Shown piece after piece: positions 29,535-38,036 of a stretch of DNA of 64,000 bases (positions within the stretch are counted from its first letter, which is position 1; each line of letters starts with the position of its first letter). The notes beneath the pieces are model-generated. The model worked only from the letters and a program-made list of their open reading frames with translations, did not search any database and was not told the DNA's origin. A program made the position numbers and the translations under genes. This stretch comes from Megasphaera sp. GTDB lineage: Bacteria > Bacillota > Negativicutes > Veillonellales > Megasphaeraceae. Location: assembly GCA_022486585.1 (NCBI GenBank), contig JAKVKI010000002.1, forward strand, positions 50,924 to 114,923, written 5' to 3'.

Positions 29535-30590
29535 ATGAGTCCAGAAGCTAAAGGACAAACTATAGGAAAGGATGCTAAAGACATGCAGGAATTTACACTC
29601 ACTGTTTCATCCTCACCGCATGTTCGCTGTAACGAAACGATTCCTAAAATCATGTGGAACGTTGTCGCCGCACTTGTACCTGCTGCTGCGTTCGGCGTAT
29701 ATTATTTCGGTGTCAATGCTCTTGTCAATATTGTTGTTGCAATCGTGTCTGCAGTAATTTTTGAATTTTTATGGGAAAAGATGATGCACAAGAAAGTCAC
29801 CATCAAAGACGGCAGTGCTGTCATTACCGGCTTATTGCTGGCAATGTGCTGCCCGCCAAGCCTTCCATGGTGGATGAGTATCATCGGGTCTTTCCTTGCT
29901 ATCGTTGTTTGTAAACAGTCCATGGGTGGCTTAGGCTACAACTTGTTCAACCCGGCTCACGTAGGTCGTGCTGGTTTGATGGTTTCCTGGCCTATTGCGA
30001 TGACAACATGGACCCAGGTCAATGGTACTATCATTGATGGCGTTGCCGGTGCTACACCGCTTAACGTTCTCAAACATAGCGGCCATGACGCATTACTCCA
30101 GTTGTTCGGTAATGACCCTATGACGATGTATCAGAGCCTGTTCTTCGGGTTCCGTAATGGTTCCTTAGGTGAAACCTCAACGGTCCTCCTGGTTCTCGGT
30201 GGCCTGTACCTCATCTACAAAGGATATATTAACTGGCAGGTGCCTGTTACTATGATCGCTACTGTCGGTGTCCTCACTTGGATTTTCGGTGGTGTACCTT
30301 TGGGAACAGGCATGTTCTCTGGTGATCCGCTGTTCCACATGATGGCTGGCGGCCTTATTATTGGCGCATTCTTCATGGCAACAGATATGGTAACAGCTCC
30401 GATCACATTAAAAGGACAAATTATTTTTGCCTTAGGCTGCGGCCTCATTACGGTTTTGATTCGTCTGCTCGGTGGCTATCCGGAAGGCGTCTGCTATTCT
30501 ATTTTGCTCATGAACGCCTTGACCCCGCTCATTGACCGCCTCGTAAAACCGACTGTCTTTGGTGCAGTAAAGACAAAGGGGGCTAAATAA
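29535..30590 (+). CDS. rnfD: Rnf complex subunit D (membrane flavoprotein)
   Basis: 351 residues with about nine to ten membrane helices. The flavin attachment motif reads AGATPLN, with T174 the expected phosphoester FMN site. The family signature FTLTVSSSPHVRC is near the start. Two possible starts: ATG 29535 (used, close to AAGGGA) or ATG 29583 behind AGGAAAGG, which would remove 16 residues; I cannot decide. The ApbE gene needed to load FMN is at the end of the same operon. Confidence 0.95.
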   Translation: MSPEAKGQTIGKDAKDMQEFTLTVSSSPHVRCNETIPKIMWNVVAALVPAAAFGVYYFGVNALVNIVVAIVSAVIFEFLWEKMMHKKVTIKDGSAVITGLLLAMCCPPSLPWWMSIIGSFLAIVVCKQSMGGLGYNLFNPAHVGRAGLMVSWPIAMTTWTQVNGTIIDGVAGATPLNVLKHSGHDALLQLFGNDPMTMYQSLFFGFRNGSLGETSTVLLVLGGLYLIYKGYINWQVPVTMIATVGVLTWIFGGVPLGTGMFSGDPLFHMMAGGLIIGAFFMATDMVTAPITLKGQIIFALGCGLITVLIRLLGGYPEGVCYSILLMNALTPLIDRLVKPTVFGAVKTKGAK

Positions 30591-30591
30591 A

Positions 30592-31143
30592 ATGGCTGAA
30601 AAAAAATCCAATATCGTTAAAATTGCACTGAACCTGATTATTACCTGCTTTGTATCCGGCTGTATCATCGGTGTAGTATTCTTGATTACAGGACCGACAG
30701 CAACGGCAAAAGCAGAACAGCAAAAAGAAGACTCTATGAAGAGCCTGGTTCCGGATGCTGATAAGTTCGTACCCATTGAAGGCGAAAAAGACACATTTAT
30801 TGCCGAAAAGGGCGGACAGAAAGTTGCGTATATTATTCCGACTGCACCAAAAGGATATGGCGGACCTATTAAATTGCTGACAGCTGTAGCGACAGATGGT
30901 TCCGTTATTGACTATGCAGTATTGGAAGCCAATGAAACACCTGGTTTAGGTGATAAAGGTGCCAAAGATCCTTTCAAAGGACAATTCAAAGGCAAAAAAA
31001 TCGATGCAATGGAAGTAACGAAAGAAAAGAGCGATACCAAACATATCCAAGCTATGACCGGTGCAACGATTTCTTCCCGCGCCTTCACCAAGGGCGTCAA
31101 AGAAGCTGTTGAAAAGGCAGCTCAGATTGGGGGTATAAAATAA
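30592..31143 (+). CDS. rnfG: Rnf complex subunit G (covalent FMN protein)
   Basis: 183 residues: one N-terminal membrane helix (about 10-32) and an extracytoplasmic FMN-binding domain. Motif MTGATISSRA has T159 as the FMN-carrying threonine. ETPGLGDKG and a KPF-type segment are typical. It starts two bases after the rnfD stop and overlaps rnfE by one base, so it is tightly coupled. Confidence 0.95.
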   Translation: MAEKKSNIVKIALNLIITCFVSGCIIGVVFLITGPTATAKAEQQKEDSMKSLVPDADKFVPIEGEKDTFIAEKGGQKVAYIIPTAPKGYGGPIKLLTAVATDGSVIDYAVLEANETPGLGDKGAKDPFKGQFKGKKIDAMEVTKEKSDTKHIQAMTGATISSRAFTKGVKEAVEKAAQIGGIK

Positions 31144-31766
31144 TGAATCTTTGGAAAGTATTTAGCAGAGGCATTATTGAAGAAAACCCGTACTTCGTAC
31201 TCGCCTTGAGCTTGTGCCCTGGCCTGGCTGTTACGACGAGTGTTATCAATGGCTTGACGATGGGCCTGACAGTATGGTTCGTTATTACTAGTAACAACGT
31301 CGTCGTTTCTATTATTCGTCATCACATCAATAAAAAAGTACGTGTACCGGTATATATTACCTGTATCGCTACTATTGTTACATGCGTAGAACTGTTCTTG
31401 CAGGCGTATGCACCGGATTTGTACAAAGCATTAGGCGTATACCTCGACTTGGTCGTTGTATTTGCTATCATCCTGGCTCGTGCTGAATCTGTTGCTTCTA
31501 AGAATGGTATTGTCGTATCCTTCCTCGATGGCATGGGTATGGGCGTTGGCTTTACGATTGCTATGCTGGTTATTTCTGTCATCCGTGAACTCTTTGGTAA
31601 TGGCACTCTTCTCGGTATATCCATGTTCGGACCGAGTTATCAGCCGGCTTTGATTTTGGCATTACCGCCTGGAGCATTCATGCTTATCGGTTTCTTAATG
31701 GCCGGTATCAAGATGTGGAATGTATCCCGTGAAAAGAAGAGACAACTGAAAGGGAGTGAAGGATAA
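31143..31766 (+). CDS. rnfE: Rnf complex subunit E
   Basis: 207 residues, about six membrane helices, homologous to rnfA/NqrD-type subunits. ENPYFVLALSLCPGLAVT near the start is the conserved first helix, whose cysteine helps bind the intramembrane Fe-S cluster. The stop of rnfG and the stop/start with rnfA each share a base. Confidence 0.95.
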   Translation: MNLWKVFSRGIIEENPYFVLALSLCPGLAVTTSVINGLTMGLTVWFVITSNNVVVSIIRHHINKKVRVPVYITCIATIVTCVELFLQAYAPDLYKALGVYLDLVVVFAIILARAESVASKNGIVVSFLDGMGMGVGFTIAMLVISVIRELFGNGTLLGISMFGPSYQPALILALPPGAFMLIGFLMAGIKMWNVSREKKRQLKGSEG

Positions 31767-32341
31767 TGGGCGCATACTTTACGCTGTTTATTGGCGCAGT
31801 TTTAATTAACAACTTTGTATTGACCAAGTTCCTGGGCTTATGTATCTTCTTCGGTGTTTCTAAGAACTTGAACGCTTCAATCGGTATGGGCTTTGCCGTA
31901 ACCTCCGTTATTACGATGAGTACGATACTGGCTTGGCTCTTGTATAATTTTGTATTGATTCCTTTCGGTCTGACGTTCTTGCGTACCATTACCTTCGTTG
32001 TTTTGATCGCTAGTTTCGTACAGTTGTTGGAAATCATCATTAAAAAACAATCGCCGACACTGTATAACATGTGGGGTATTTACCTCATGCTGATTGCTAC
32101 GAACTGTATCGTTTTGTCCGTACCAGTTATCAGTGTGCAGAGTGGCTACAACTTCCTCGAAAACCTTGTATTCGCTATTGGTTCCGGCTTAGGCTTTGCA
32201 TTGGCATTGATCCTTATGGCTAGTGCCCGTGAAAAACTGGATTATGCCGACGTTCCGGAATACCTGAAAGGTACACCGGTTGCCTTCATTGTTGCCGGTA
32301 TGCTTTCCTTAGCATTTCTTGGTTTCTCCGGTATGATTTAA
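31766..32341 (+). CDS. rnfA: Rnf complex subunit A
   Basis: 191 residues, six membrane helices. NNFVLTKFLGLCIFFGVSK holds the conserved cysteine of the RnfA/RnfE pair, and the second half-helix has LLIATNCIVL-like sequence (LMLIATNCIVLSV). Forms the membrane core that moves Na+ or H+. Overlaps rnfE by one base; a 28-nt gap with AAAGGAG precedes rnfB. Confidence 0.96.
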   Translation: MGAYFTLFIGAVLINNFVLTKFLGLCIFFGVSKNLNASIGMGFAVTSVITMSTILAWLLYNFVLIPFGLTFLRTITFVVLIASFVQLLEIIIKKQSPTLYNMWGIYLMLIATNCIVLSVPVISVQSGYNFLENLVFAIGSGLGFALALILMASAREKLDYADVPEYLKGTPVAFIVAGMLSLAFLGFSGMI

Positions 32342-32369
32342 GTTACGCAAAGGAGTTGGAAAACTAATC

Positions 32370-33215
32370 ATGGATTATTCATTCATTGCTATCATGGCAG
32401 TTGTTATCATGACTTGTGTGGGTATCGTATTTGGCTTTATCCTCGCATTTGCTGATAAAAAATTTGCCATGGAAGAAAATCCGCTCATTGGCGAAGTCAA
32501 AGAAGCACTTCCCCAAGGCCAGTGCGGTGCTTGCGGGTTTGCCGGCTGTGCTAAATATGCCGAAGCTGTTGTTACAGATCCGGACGTACCGCCCAATCTG
32601 TGTGTTCCTGGCAAAGCGGAAGTAGCAGCTATTGTTGCTGAATTAACTGGTAAAGTAGCAGAAGCGACTGAACCGAATATAGCTCATATTCGTTGCCGTG
32701 GTGGTAACGGCATTGCTAAAAAAGCCTATGAATACAAAGGGATTCATGACTGTGCTGCTGCTAAAACAGTACAACAGGGTCCTAAACTTTGTAAATTCGG
32801 CTGTCTTGGTTTTGGCAATTGCGTCCGTGCCTGCCCGTTTGGTGCTATGACCATGGGTGAAAACGGTATACCTCATGTCGACAAAGATATTTGTACAGGT
32901 TGTGGCAAGTGCGCAAGCATTTGTCCGAACCATGTTATTGAATTATTGCCTATTAGCACGAAAGTTGCTGTCAGCTGTTCTTCGAAAGAAGTTGGCGGTG
33001 TCGCTCGTAAAGATTGTTCAGCAGCCTGCTTGGGTTGCGGTCTTTGCATGCGTAACTGTGCTCATGAAGGCGGCGTTAAGATCGTAGATCATCTTGCTGT
33101 CGTCAATCCGGAAATCTGCAAGGCTTGTGAAGACCCAACTTGTGTTGCAAAATGCCCGACCAAGGCTATTGCAGCTATGGTTGCTGCAGCGAAAACGGAA
33201 GAAAAAGTAGGTTAA
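32370..33215 (+). CDS. rnfB: Rnf complex subunit B (ferredoxin-accepting Fe-S protein)
   Basis: 281 residues. N-terminal membrane anchor (about 5-27), then the four-cysteine Fe-S domain with GQCGACGFAGC (C52, C55, C60) and a later Cys, followed by several [4Fe-4S] motifs (CKFGCLGFGNCVRACP, CTGCGKCASICP, CLGCGLCMRNC, CKACEDPTCVAKCP). Accepts electrons from reduced ferredoxin. The number of clusters is at the high end, as in acetogen and clostridial RnfB. Confidence 0.96.
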   Translation: MDYSFIAIMAVVIMTCVGIVFGFILAFADKKFAMEENPLIGEVKEALPQGQCGACGFAGCAKYAEAVVTDPDVPPNLCVPGKAEVAAIVAELTGKVAEATEPNIAHIRCRGGNGIAKKAYEYKGIHDCAAAKTVQQGPKLCKFGCLGFGNCVRACPFGAMTMGENGIPHVDKDICTGCGKCASICPNHVIELLPISTKVAVSCSSKEVGGVARKDCSAACLGCGLCMRNCAHEGGVKIVDHLAVVNPEICKACEDPTCVAKCPTKAIAAMVAAAKTEEKVG

Positions 33216-33218
33216 TAT

Positions 33219-34274
33219 ATGAATTGGAAACGATATGCAATACTAACGATTGCTGCCGCTTCCCTTGTCATTCTGGGCTGCTCCGGATGCTCTTTGCATC
33301 CGGAGCAGTCTTTTGATAAGAGCGGCATTGCCATGGATACGACGGTATCCCTTCGTGCAGCCGGCCCAGAAGCCAAGGAAGCTGTTACAGAAGGATTTGA
33401 ACGTATTAATGAGCTGGATAAGCTTGCCAGTTCTCAAAACCCTGACAGTGATGTGAGCCGTATTAATCAAAGCGCTGGCAAAGAATATGTTCAAGTTGAT
33501 CCGGCCGTGTATGAAATGATTGAATTTTCCCAAGCATATTCTGCAAAAACAGATGGTATGTGGGACATCTCAGTAGGTGTTATTACGAATCTGTGGGATA
33601 TTGGCAATGATGACCAGCATGTGCCATCAAAAGAAGAGATTGATGCTACGCTAACGAAAGTAAATTATAAAGACATTTTACTGCGTCCGGAAGATCATAG
33701 TGTCATGCTAGCTAAGGAAGGCATGGCAATCGATTTGGGGGGCATCGCTAAAGGATATGCCGTCGATGAGATCCGTAAAATTTATGACAAACATCACATT
33801 CAAAGTGGTCTCATCAATATGGGAGCTAGTTCGATGTATGCTGTCGGTAAAACGGGTAAGGGACGGCCGTGGAACATTGGCATGAAACATCCTCGTTCGG
33901 ATAAAGATGGTGACTATTTAGGGGTCATCGCTGTAGAAGATCAAGCAGTATCTACGTCAGGTGATTATGAACGATACTTTATCCAAGATGGCGTGCGCTA
34001 CCATCATATTTTTAATTCTCATACAGGCTATCCAGCTGACAGCGGTGTCATGAGTGACTCTATCGTCATTGATGGGGCAGTGGAACATTGTGGTATGCTC
34101 AGTGATATGATGACGACTATCATCTTTATTGCAGGCCCGCAGCAAGGCATGGCACTGGCTGAACAGATCCCTGGTGTAGAATGTGAAATCACCGGTACAG
34201 ATGGAACTGTATACATGACGCAGCGTTTCAAAGATCATTTTTCTGACTTGAATCCTGATTTCCACACCTTGTAG
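33219..34274 (+). CDS. apbE: FAD:protein FMN transferase (ApbE), lipoprotein
   Basis: 351 residues. Transfers FMN from FAD to threonines of RnfD and RnfG. A lipoprotein signal with lipobox-like LVILGC/SGC (about residues 17-24) places it outside the cytoplasmic membrane, where the acceptors lie. The catalytic domain shows MDTTVSLR, the AIDLGGIAKGYAVDEI motif and the metal/FAD segment VSTSGDYERYF. It follows rnfB after three bases with a weak ribosome site, so it is last in the operon and probably less translated. No clear terminator follows. Confidence 0.95.
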   Translation: MNWKRYAILTIAAASLVILGCSGCSLHPEQSFDKSGIAMDTTVSLRAAGPEAKEAVTEGFERINELDKLASSQNPDSDVSRINQSAGKEYVQVDPAVYEMIEFSQAYSAKTDGMWDISVGVITNLWDIGNDDQHVPSKEEIDATLTKVNYKDILLRPEDHSVMLAKEGMAIDLGGIAKGYAVDEIRKIYDKHHIQSGLINMGASSMYAVGKTGKGRPWNIGMKHPRSDKDGDYLGVIAVEDQAVSTSGDYERYFIQDGVRYHHIFNSHTGYPADSGVMSDSIVIDGAVEHCGMLSDMMTTIIFIAGPQQGMALAEQIPGVECEITGTDGTVYMTQRFKDHFSDLNPDFHTL

Positions 34275-34354
34275 GAGTATAAGTTTTTAGTGTGTTGAAG
34301 AAAAAATATTCAATAAGTGCAGGGTGTAAAATAAAATTTAAACCATTTTGAGTA

Positions 34355-34383
34355 TTTACATTTTCTTTAGAATGTACGATAAT
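34355..34383 (+). promoter_or_regulatory. Promoter of the Lrp/AsnC regulator
   Basis: TTTACA, 17-bp spacer, GATAAT. Confidence 0.7.
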
Positions 34384-34435
34384 TATAAGTAAATGATGGT
34401 AAAAAATTATATATCAGTAGAGGATGGTAGTGAAA

Positions 34436-34876
34436 ATGGATCATATTGATGAAAAAATCTTAACGATTTTAAAAAAGAATGGCAAAGCATCTGCGACAGA
34501 AATCAGTAAAGTCGTAGGCCTTTCAATTCCGGCAGTAGCAGAACGTATCCGCAAAATGGAACATAACGGAATTATTGAAGGGTATGGTGCGAAGATCAGC
34601 CGTCGGAAGACCGGATATACTGTCACTGCATTTATTATGGTGAATTTGGAACGATCCGGCGATGTCGATGAATTCCGGGAAAAAATAGTTAAATTCCCAC
34701 AAGTATTGGAATGCCATCATGTTGTTGGTGCTTTTGATTACTTGCTTAAAGTGTTAGTGAAGACACCAGATGATTTAGAACATTTTCTGATGGAAGTATT
34801 GAATGAAATCCCGACGGTTGCATCATCACAGACCTTCATGTGTTTATCGACACTGAAGGAAGAATGGAATGTGTAA
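34436..34876 (+). CDS. Lrp/AsnC family transcriptional regulator
   Basis: 146 residues. N-terminal HTH (MDHIDEKILTILKKNGKASA, then EISKVVGLSIPAVAERIRKME) and a C-terminal RAM ligand-binding domain (residues about 65-140, GAFDYLLKVLV). Start ATG 34436 chosen for spacing from AGGATGG; ATG 34424 or GTG 34430 would add two to four residues. Single gene with its own promoter and terminator. The amino acid sensed and the targets are unknown; proximity to rnf is only positional. Confidence 0.92.
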   Translation: MDHIDEKILTILKKNGKASATEISKVVGLSIPAVAERIRKMEHNGIIEGYGAKISRRKTGYTVTAFIMVNLERSGDVDEFREKIVKFPQVLECHHVVGAFDYLLKVLVKTPDDLEHFLMEVLNEIPTVASSQTFMCLSTLKEEWNV

Positions 34877-34878
34877 CC

Positions 34879-34953
34879 CCTGTTTTGCAAACAGGAAAAT
34901 AGACCTGTCACAGCATGTGCAAGTATATATGTTGTGGCAGGTCTATTATATTA
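34879..34953 (+). terminator. Two hairpins after the Lrp gene
   Basis: CCTGTTT/AAACAGG at 34879-34895, then an imperfect long stem TAGACCTG...CAGGTCTA at 34900-34945 followed by TTATATTATT. It lies between convergent genes and may serve both. Confidence 0.7.
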
Positions 34954-34983
34954 TTGTAAGATTAGGAAGTATATGGGTAGGTA

Positions 34984-35655
34984 TTAACGGATAGTACCGT
35001 CCATACAGAGCGTGATGACTTGGCAGGAAATAGCAGTGCCACTTTGTTGGACCGCCTTTTTCACAGCCGATTCAAGACCGCCGCAACAAGGTACTTCCAT
35101 ACGGATAACGGTAATATCCTTAATGGTGTTTTGTTTGAAAATGGCCGTTAGGTTTTCGCTATAATCGATATTGTCTAGTTTTGGGCAGCCAATAAGGGTG
35201 ATTTTGCCACTCATGAAGTCTTCGTGAAAACGAGCATAGGCGTAGGCTGTACAGTCTGCTGCAATGAGCAGACTGGCTTTGTCAAAATAAGGGGCAGTAA
35301 CAGGTGCCAGTTTTATTTGTACAGGCCATTGCCGAAGTTGCGAGGTTGCAGTATTTTTTGTTTGACCTAATGACCGGGGTGTTTGACCGGGACAGGTGTG
35401 TTGATGTGATGTAAGCAACGCTTTTTGGTGTGCATGCACGGCCTGTTCATCATAGGCAGCTGTGTCCCGCTTTTCGAACGTAATCGCATTAGTTGGGCAA
35501 TGAGGCAGACAGTCACCAAGACCATCGCAATAATCATCTCGTAAAAGATGTGCCTTGCCATCGAGCATGACGATAGCGTTTTCATGACAGGCGGCGGCAC
35601 AGGCGCCACAGCCGTTGCATTTATTTTTGTCAATGTGGATAATGGTTCTAATCAT
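34984..35655 (-). CDS. Ferredoxin-type 4Fe-4S protein with C-terminal cysteine-containing domain
   Basis: 223 residues. Start at 35655, seven bases after GGAGGG; the longer frame runs through the promoter region and is rejected. Two ferredoxin motifs lie at the N-terminus: CNGCGACAAACHENAI, and CDGLGDCLPHCPTNAI with a CxxxxxC spacing. About 125-223 is a globular domain with ADCTAYAYA, GCPKLDN and EVPCCGGLES, the pattern of a widespread anaerobe protein often found near hybrid-cluster protein or Crp/Fnr genes. Divergent from such a regulator here. Exact function unknown; redox or nitrosative-stress sensing is a guess. Confidence 0.82.
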   Translation of the reverse strand: MIRTIIHIDKNKCNGCGACAAACHENAIVMLDGKAHLLRDDYCDGLGDCLPHCPTNAITFEKRDTAAYDEQAVHAHQKALLTSHQHTCPGQTPRSLGQTKNTATSQLRQWPVQIKLAPVTAPYFDKASLLIAADCTAYAYARFHEDFMSGKITLIGCPKLDNIDYSENLTAIFKQNTIKDITVIRMEVPCCGGLESAVKKAVQQSGTAISCQVITLCMDGTIR

Positions 35656-35701
35656 GATAATACCCTCCGTATTAGTAGTTATTTGTATAGGTTGAAGAAT
35701 G

Positions 35702-35730
35702 ATTTGTACTATACATAGTATAATACAAAT
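35702..35730. promoter_or_regulatory. Nested inverted repeat (putative Crp/Fnr operator)
   Basis: ATTTGTA (35702-35708) mirrors TACAAAT (35724-35730), and inside it TACTAT (35707-35712) mirrors ATAGTA (35715-35720). TATAAT at 35719-35724 overlaps the repeat. Central between the divergent ferredoxin-like and regulator genes. Confidence 0.55.
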
Positions 35731-35773
35731 AGCGATAGTACAGCTGTTGTAATTCCAACAAGAGGAGAAGAAA

Positions 35774-36451
35774 ATGGAACGATATTTGCCAATGCTCAGT
35801 AAGACCCCTTTATTCGCAAGAATGACGACACGTGACATAGAAATACTTCTTAAGGAACTGGGAGCTTGTCGCAAGTCGTATGACAAGGGTAGTTTTGTTT
35901 TTTATGGTGGAGATGACGTGCATCATTTAGGCATTGTCTTATCAGGACAGCTTCATATTATCCAGGAAGATTATTGGGGGAATCGTAATATTGTGGCCCT
36001 CATTAGAGCTGGTAATATGTTTGGTGAAGCCTTTGCCTGTCTGTCTGGTGTGTCCGCTACAGTGAGTGTCAGCGTAGCCGATAAAGCGGATATCTTATTC
36101 ATAGATGTGCGCCGACTGTTGCAGTCTGATATGGCTTTGACGAGACCTCAAGAAATGCTGGCATTGAATTTATTGGGTGTGCTGGCACAGAAAAATCTTA
36201 TTCTTACAGAAAAAATACGCTATATTTCTCAGCGTTCGACACGGCAAAAACTTATGTTTTTCTTATCTGACGAAGCCAGGAATCATGGAGCAGCAGCATT
36301 TACTATTTCTTTTAATCGTCAGGAACTGGCAGATTACTTATCTGTAGATCGCAGTGCAATGAGTGCCGAACTAGGGAAAATGAAGAAGGATGGGTTGTTA
36401 ACGTATGAAAAGAATCATTTTATATTAAAGAGCACGACACAGCAGGTGTAA
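35774..36451 (+). CDS. Crp/Fnr family transcriptional regulator
   Basis: 225 residues: cyclic-nucleotide-binding-like beta roll (about 15-135), dimer helix, and a C-terminal winged helix with FNRQELADYLSVDRSAMSAE (about 180-199). No N-terminal four-cysteine Fnr cluster is present, so it is not a classical O2-sensing Fnr; the ligand is unknown. ATG behind AGAGGAGAAG. Divergent from the ferredoxin-like gene with a palindrome between; autoregulation plus control of that gene is likely. Confidence 0.9.
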   Translation: MERYLPMLSKTPLFARMTTRDIEILLKELGACRKSYDKGSFVFYGGDDVHHLGIVLSGQLHIIQEDYWGNRNIVALIRAGNMFGEAFACLSGVSATVSVSVADKADILFIDVRRLLQSDMALTRPQEMLALNLLGVLAQKNLILTEKIRYISQRSTRQKLMFFLSDEARNHGAAAFTISFNRQELADYLSVDRSAMSAELGKMKKDGLLTYEKNHFILKSTTQQV

Positions 36452-36473
36452 TAAGCCAGTCATATTCATCTAC

Positions 36474-36502
36474 TTGCCAATGAGTCCATTTATGTGTATA
36501 AT
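36474..36502 (+). promoter_or_regulatory. Promoter of the FMN riboswitch-ribBA unit
   Basis: TTGCCA, 17-bp spacer, TATAAT; the aptamer starts about 20 bp downstream. Confidence 0.85.
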
Positions 36503-36520
36503 AAACACAGCAATTGTATA

Positions 36521-36650
36521 GTATCTTCAGGGCAGGGTGTAATTCCCGATCGGCGGTCATAGTCCGCGAACGCGTGAGCGTAGGAGCTTCGGCTCATGAT
36601 TTGGTGCAATTCCAAAACCGACAGTATAGTCTGGATGGAAGAAGATAATA
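36521..36650 (+). ncRNA. FMN riboswitch (RFN element)
   Basis: Conserved RFN parts in order: ATCTTCAGGGCAGGGTG, AATTCCCGATCGGCGGT, AGTCCGCGA, a variable hairpin, TTGGTGCAATTCC, AAAACCGACAGTATAGTCTGG and GAAGATA closing the multi-branch. Followed by a strong terminator, so FMN should switch ribBA off by termination. Confidence 0.97.
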
Positions 36651-36686
36651 CTATAGCTGTTTTTTTGTGCAGCTTTATTATTGACT

Positions 36687-36727
36687 AAAAAGCCCTGAAA
36701 CTGTGTATGCAGTTTTAGGGCTTTTAT
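36687..36727 (+). terminator. FMN riboswitch terminator
   Basis: AAAAGCCCTGAAACTG pairs with CAGTTTTAGGGCTTTT; it lies between the aptamer and the ribBA start. Confidence 0.85.
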
Positions 36728-36748
36728 AATATCAGGAGGGTATATAGT

Positions 36749-37966
36749 ATGGAAACAAAGAAAAGACAATACAATACGATTGAAGAAGCACTTAAAGAGT
36801 TGCAAGCAGGACATATCATTATTGCTACGGATGATCCGGACCGGGAAAATGAAGGTGACTTTATTTGTGCAGCACAATTTTGTACGACAGAAAACATGAA
36901 TTTTATGGCGACACATGGTAAAGGACTGATCTGCATGCCTGTGAGTGCGGAATATGCTCATAAATTGGGGCTGCCGCCTATGGTTACCGAAAATACAGAT
37001 AACCATGAAACAGCGTTTACTGTATCGATTGACCATGTCGATACGACAACAGGGATTTCTGCAGTCGAACGCGCCCTGACAGCACGGAAATGTACAGATG
37101 AAATGGCGCGTCCTGAAGATTTTCGCCGGCCAGGTCATATGTTTCCTCTTATCTCCCGTCGCGGTGGTGTATTGACCCGGAGCGGTCATACAGAAGGTAC
37201 TGTCGACTTGCTTCGCTTGGCAGGACTTAAACAAGTGGGACTGTGCTGCGAAATTATGGATGAAGATGGTACGATGAAGCGCTCCCCCAAATTGTGGGAT
37301 ATTGCCGATAAATATGGCTTGAAATTCATTACCATTCATGATTTGCAGAATTATTGCCGTCGCCATGATAAACATGTCATTCGCGAAGCTGAAGCGGACA
37401 TGCCGACGAAATATGGTAAATTCAAAATCTATGGGTATATCAATGATCTAACAGGAGAACATCATGTAGCACTGGTAAAAGGCGATATCGGTGATGGCAA
37501 GGATATTCTTTGCCGTGTTCATTCGGAATGCCTTACAGGGGATGTATTTGGTTCTAAGCGGTGTGATTGCGGCGAACAGCTGGCAGCTGCATTGACACAG
37601 ATCAATAAAGAGGAACGCGGTATCTTGTTGTATATGCGTCAAGAAGGCCGTGGTATTGGCTTGATTAATAAACTGAAGGCGTATGCGTTGCAGGAACAAG
37701 GGTATGATACAGTAGAAGCTAATGAAAAATTGGGCTTCGCACCGGACCTTCGCGAATATTGGATTGGTGCACAAATCCTTCAAGATCTGGGCGCAAAGAC
37801 CTTGCGGCTTCTTACTAATAATCCCCAGAAAGTGTATGGCCTGGAAGGCTTTGGTGTAGACATCGTAGAACGAGTTCCTATTGAAATGGAAGCGCAAAAG
37901 TTCGATGAATTTTATTTGGAAACGAAAAAGAATAAGATGGGACATATTTTGCCGCACTTGCATTAA
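36749..37966 (+). CDS. ribBA: Bifunctional DHBP synthase / GTP cyclohydrolase II
   Basis: 405 residues. The N-terminal half makes 3,4-dihydroxy-2-butanone-4-phosphate from ribulose-5-phosphate ([25 protein letters not shown]); the C-terminal half opens GTP for riboflavin synthesis ([20 protein letters not shown] zinc site, RQEGRGIGL). ATG behind CAGGAGGG. Alone behind an FMN riboswitch; the other rib genes are not in the window. Both halves look intact. Confidence 0.97.
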   Translation: METKKRQYNTIEEALKELQAGHIIIATDDPDRENEGDFICAAQFCTTENMNFMATHGKGLICMPVSAEYAHKLGLPPMVTENTDNHETAFTVSIDHVDTTTGISAVERALTARKCTDEMARPEDFRRPGHMFPLISRRGGVLTRSGHTEGTVDLLRLAGLKQVGLCCEIMDEDGTMKRSPKLWDIADKYGLKFITIHDLQNYCRRHDKHVIREAEADMPTKYGKFKIYGYINDLTGEHHVALVKGDIGDGKDILCRVHSECLTGDVFGSKRCDCGEQLAAALTQINKEERGILLYMRQEGRGIGLINKLKAYALQEQGYDTVEANEKLGFAPDLREYWIGAQILQDLGAKTLRLLTNNPQKVYGLEGFGVDIVERVPIEMEAQKFDEFYLETKKNKMGHILPHLH

Positions 37967-37970
37967 GTAT

Positions 37971-38008
37971 AAAAAATGGACACGCTGTCAATGGCGTGTC
38001 CATTTTTC
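37971..38008. terminator. Bidirectional terminator between ribBA and the FAD oxidase gene
   Basis: AAAAATGGACACGC / GCGTGTCCATTTTT with a TGTCAATG loop; convergent genes. Confidence 0.92.
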
Positions 38009-38036
38009 TGGAGAGGAAGTTTCTATACACATTCTA

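Noticed and set aside
35656..35886. 77-residue extension of the ferredoxin-like protein
   Set aside because: It runs across the divergent promoter region into the Crp/Fnr gene; the start at 35655 has a strong ribosome site.
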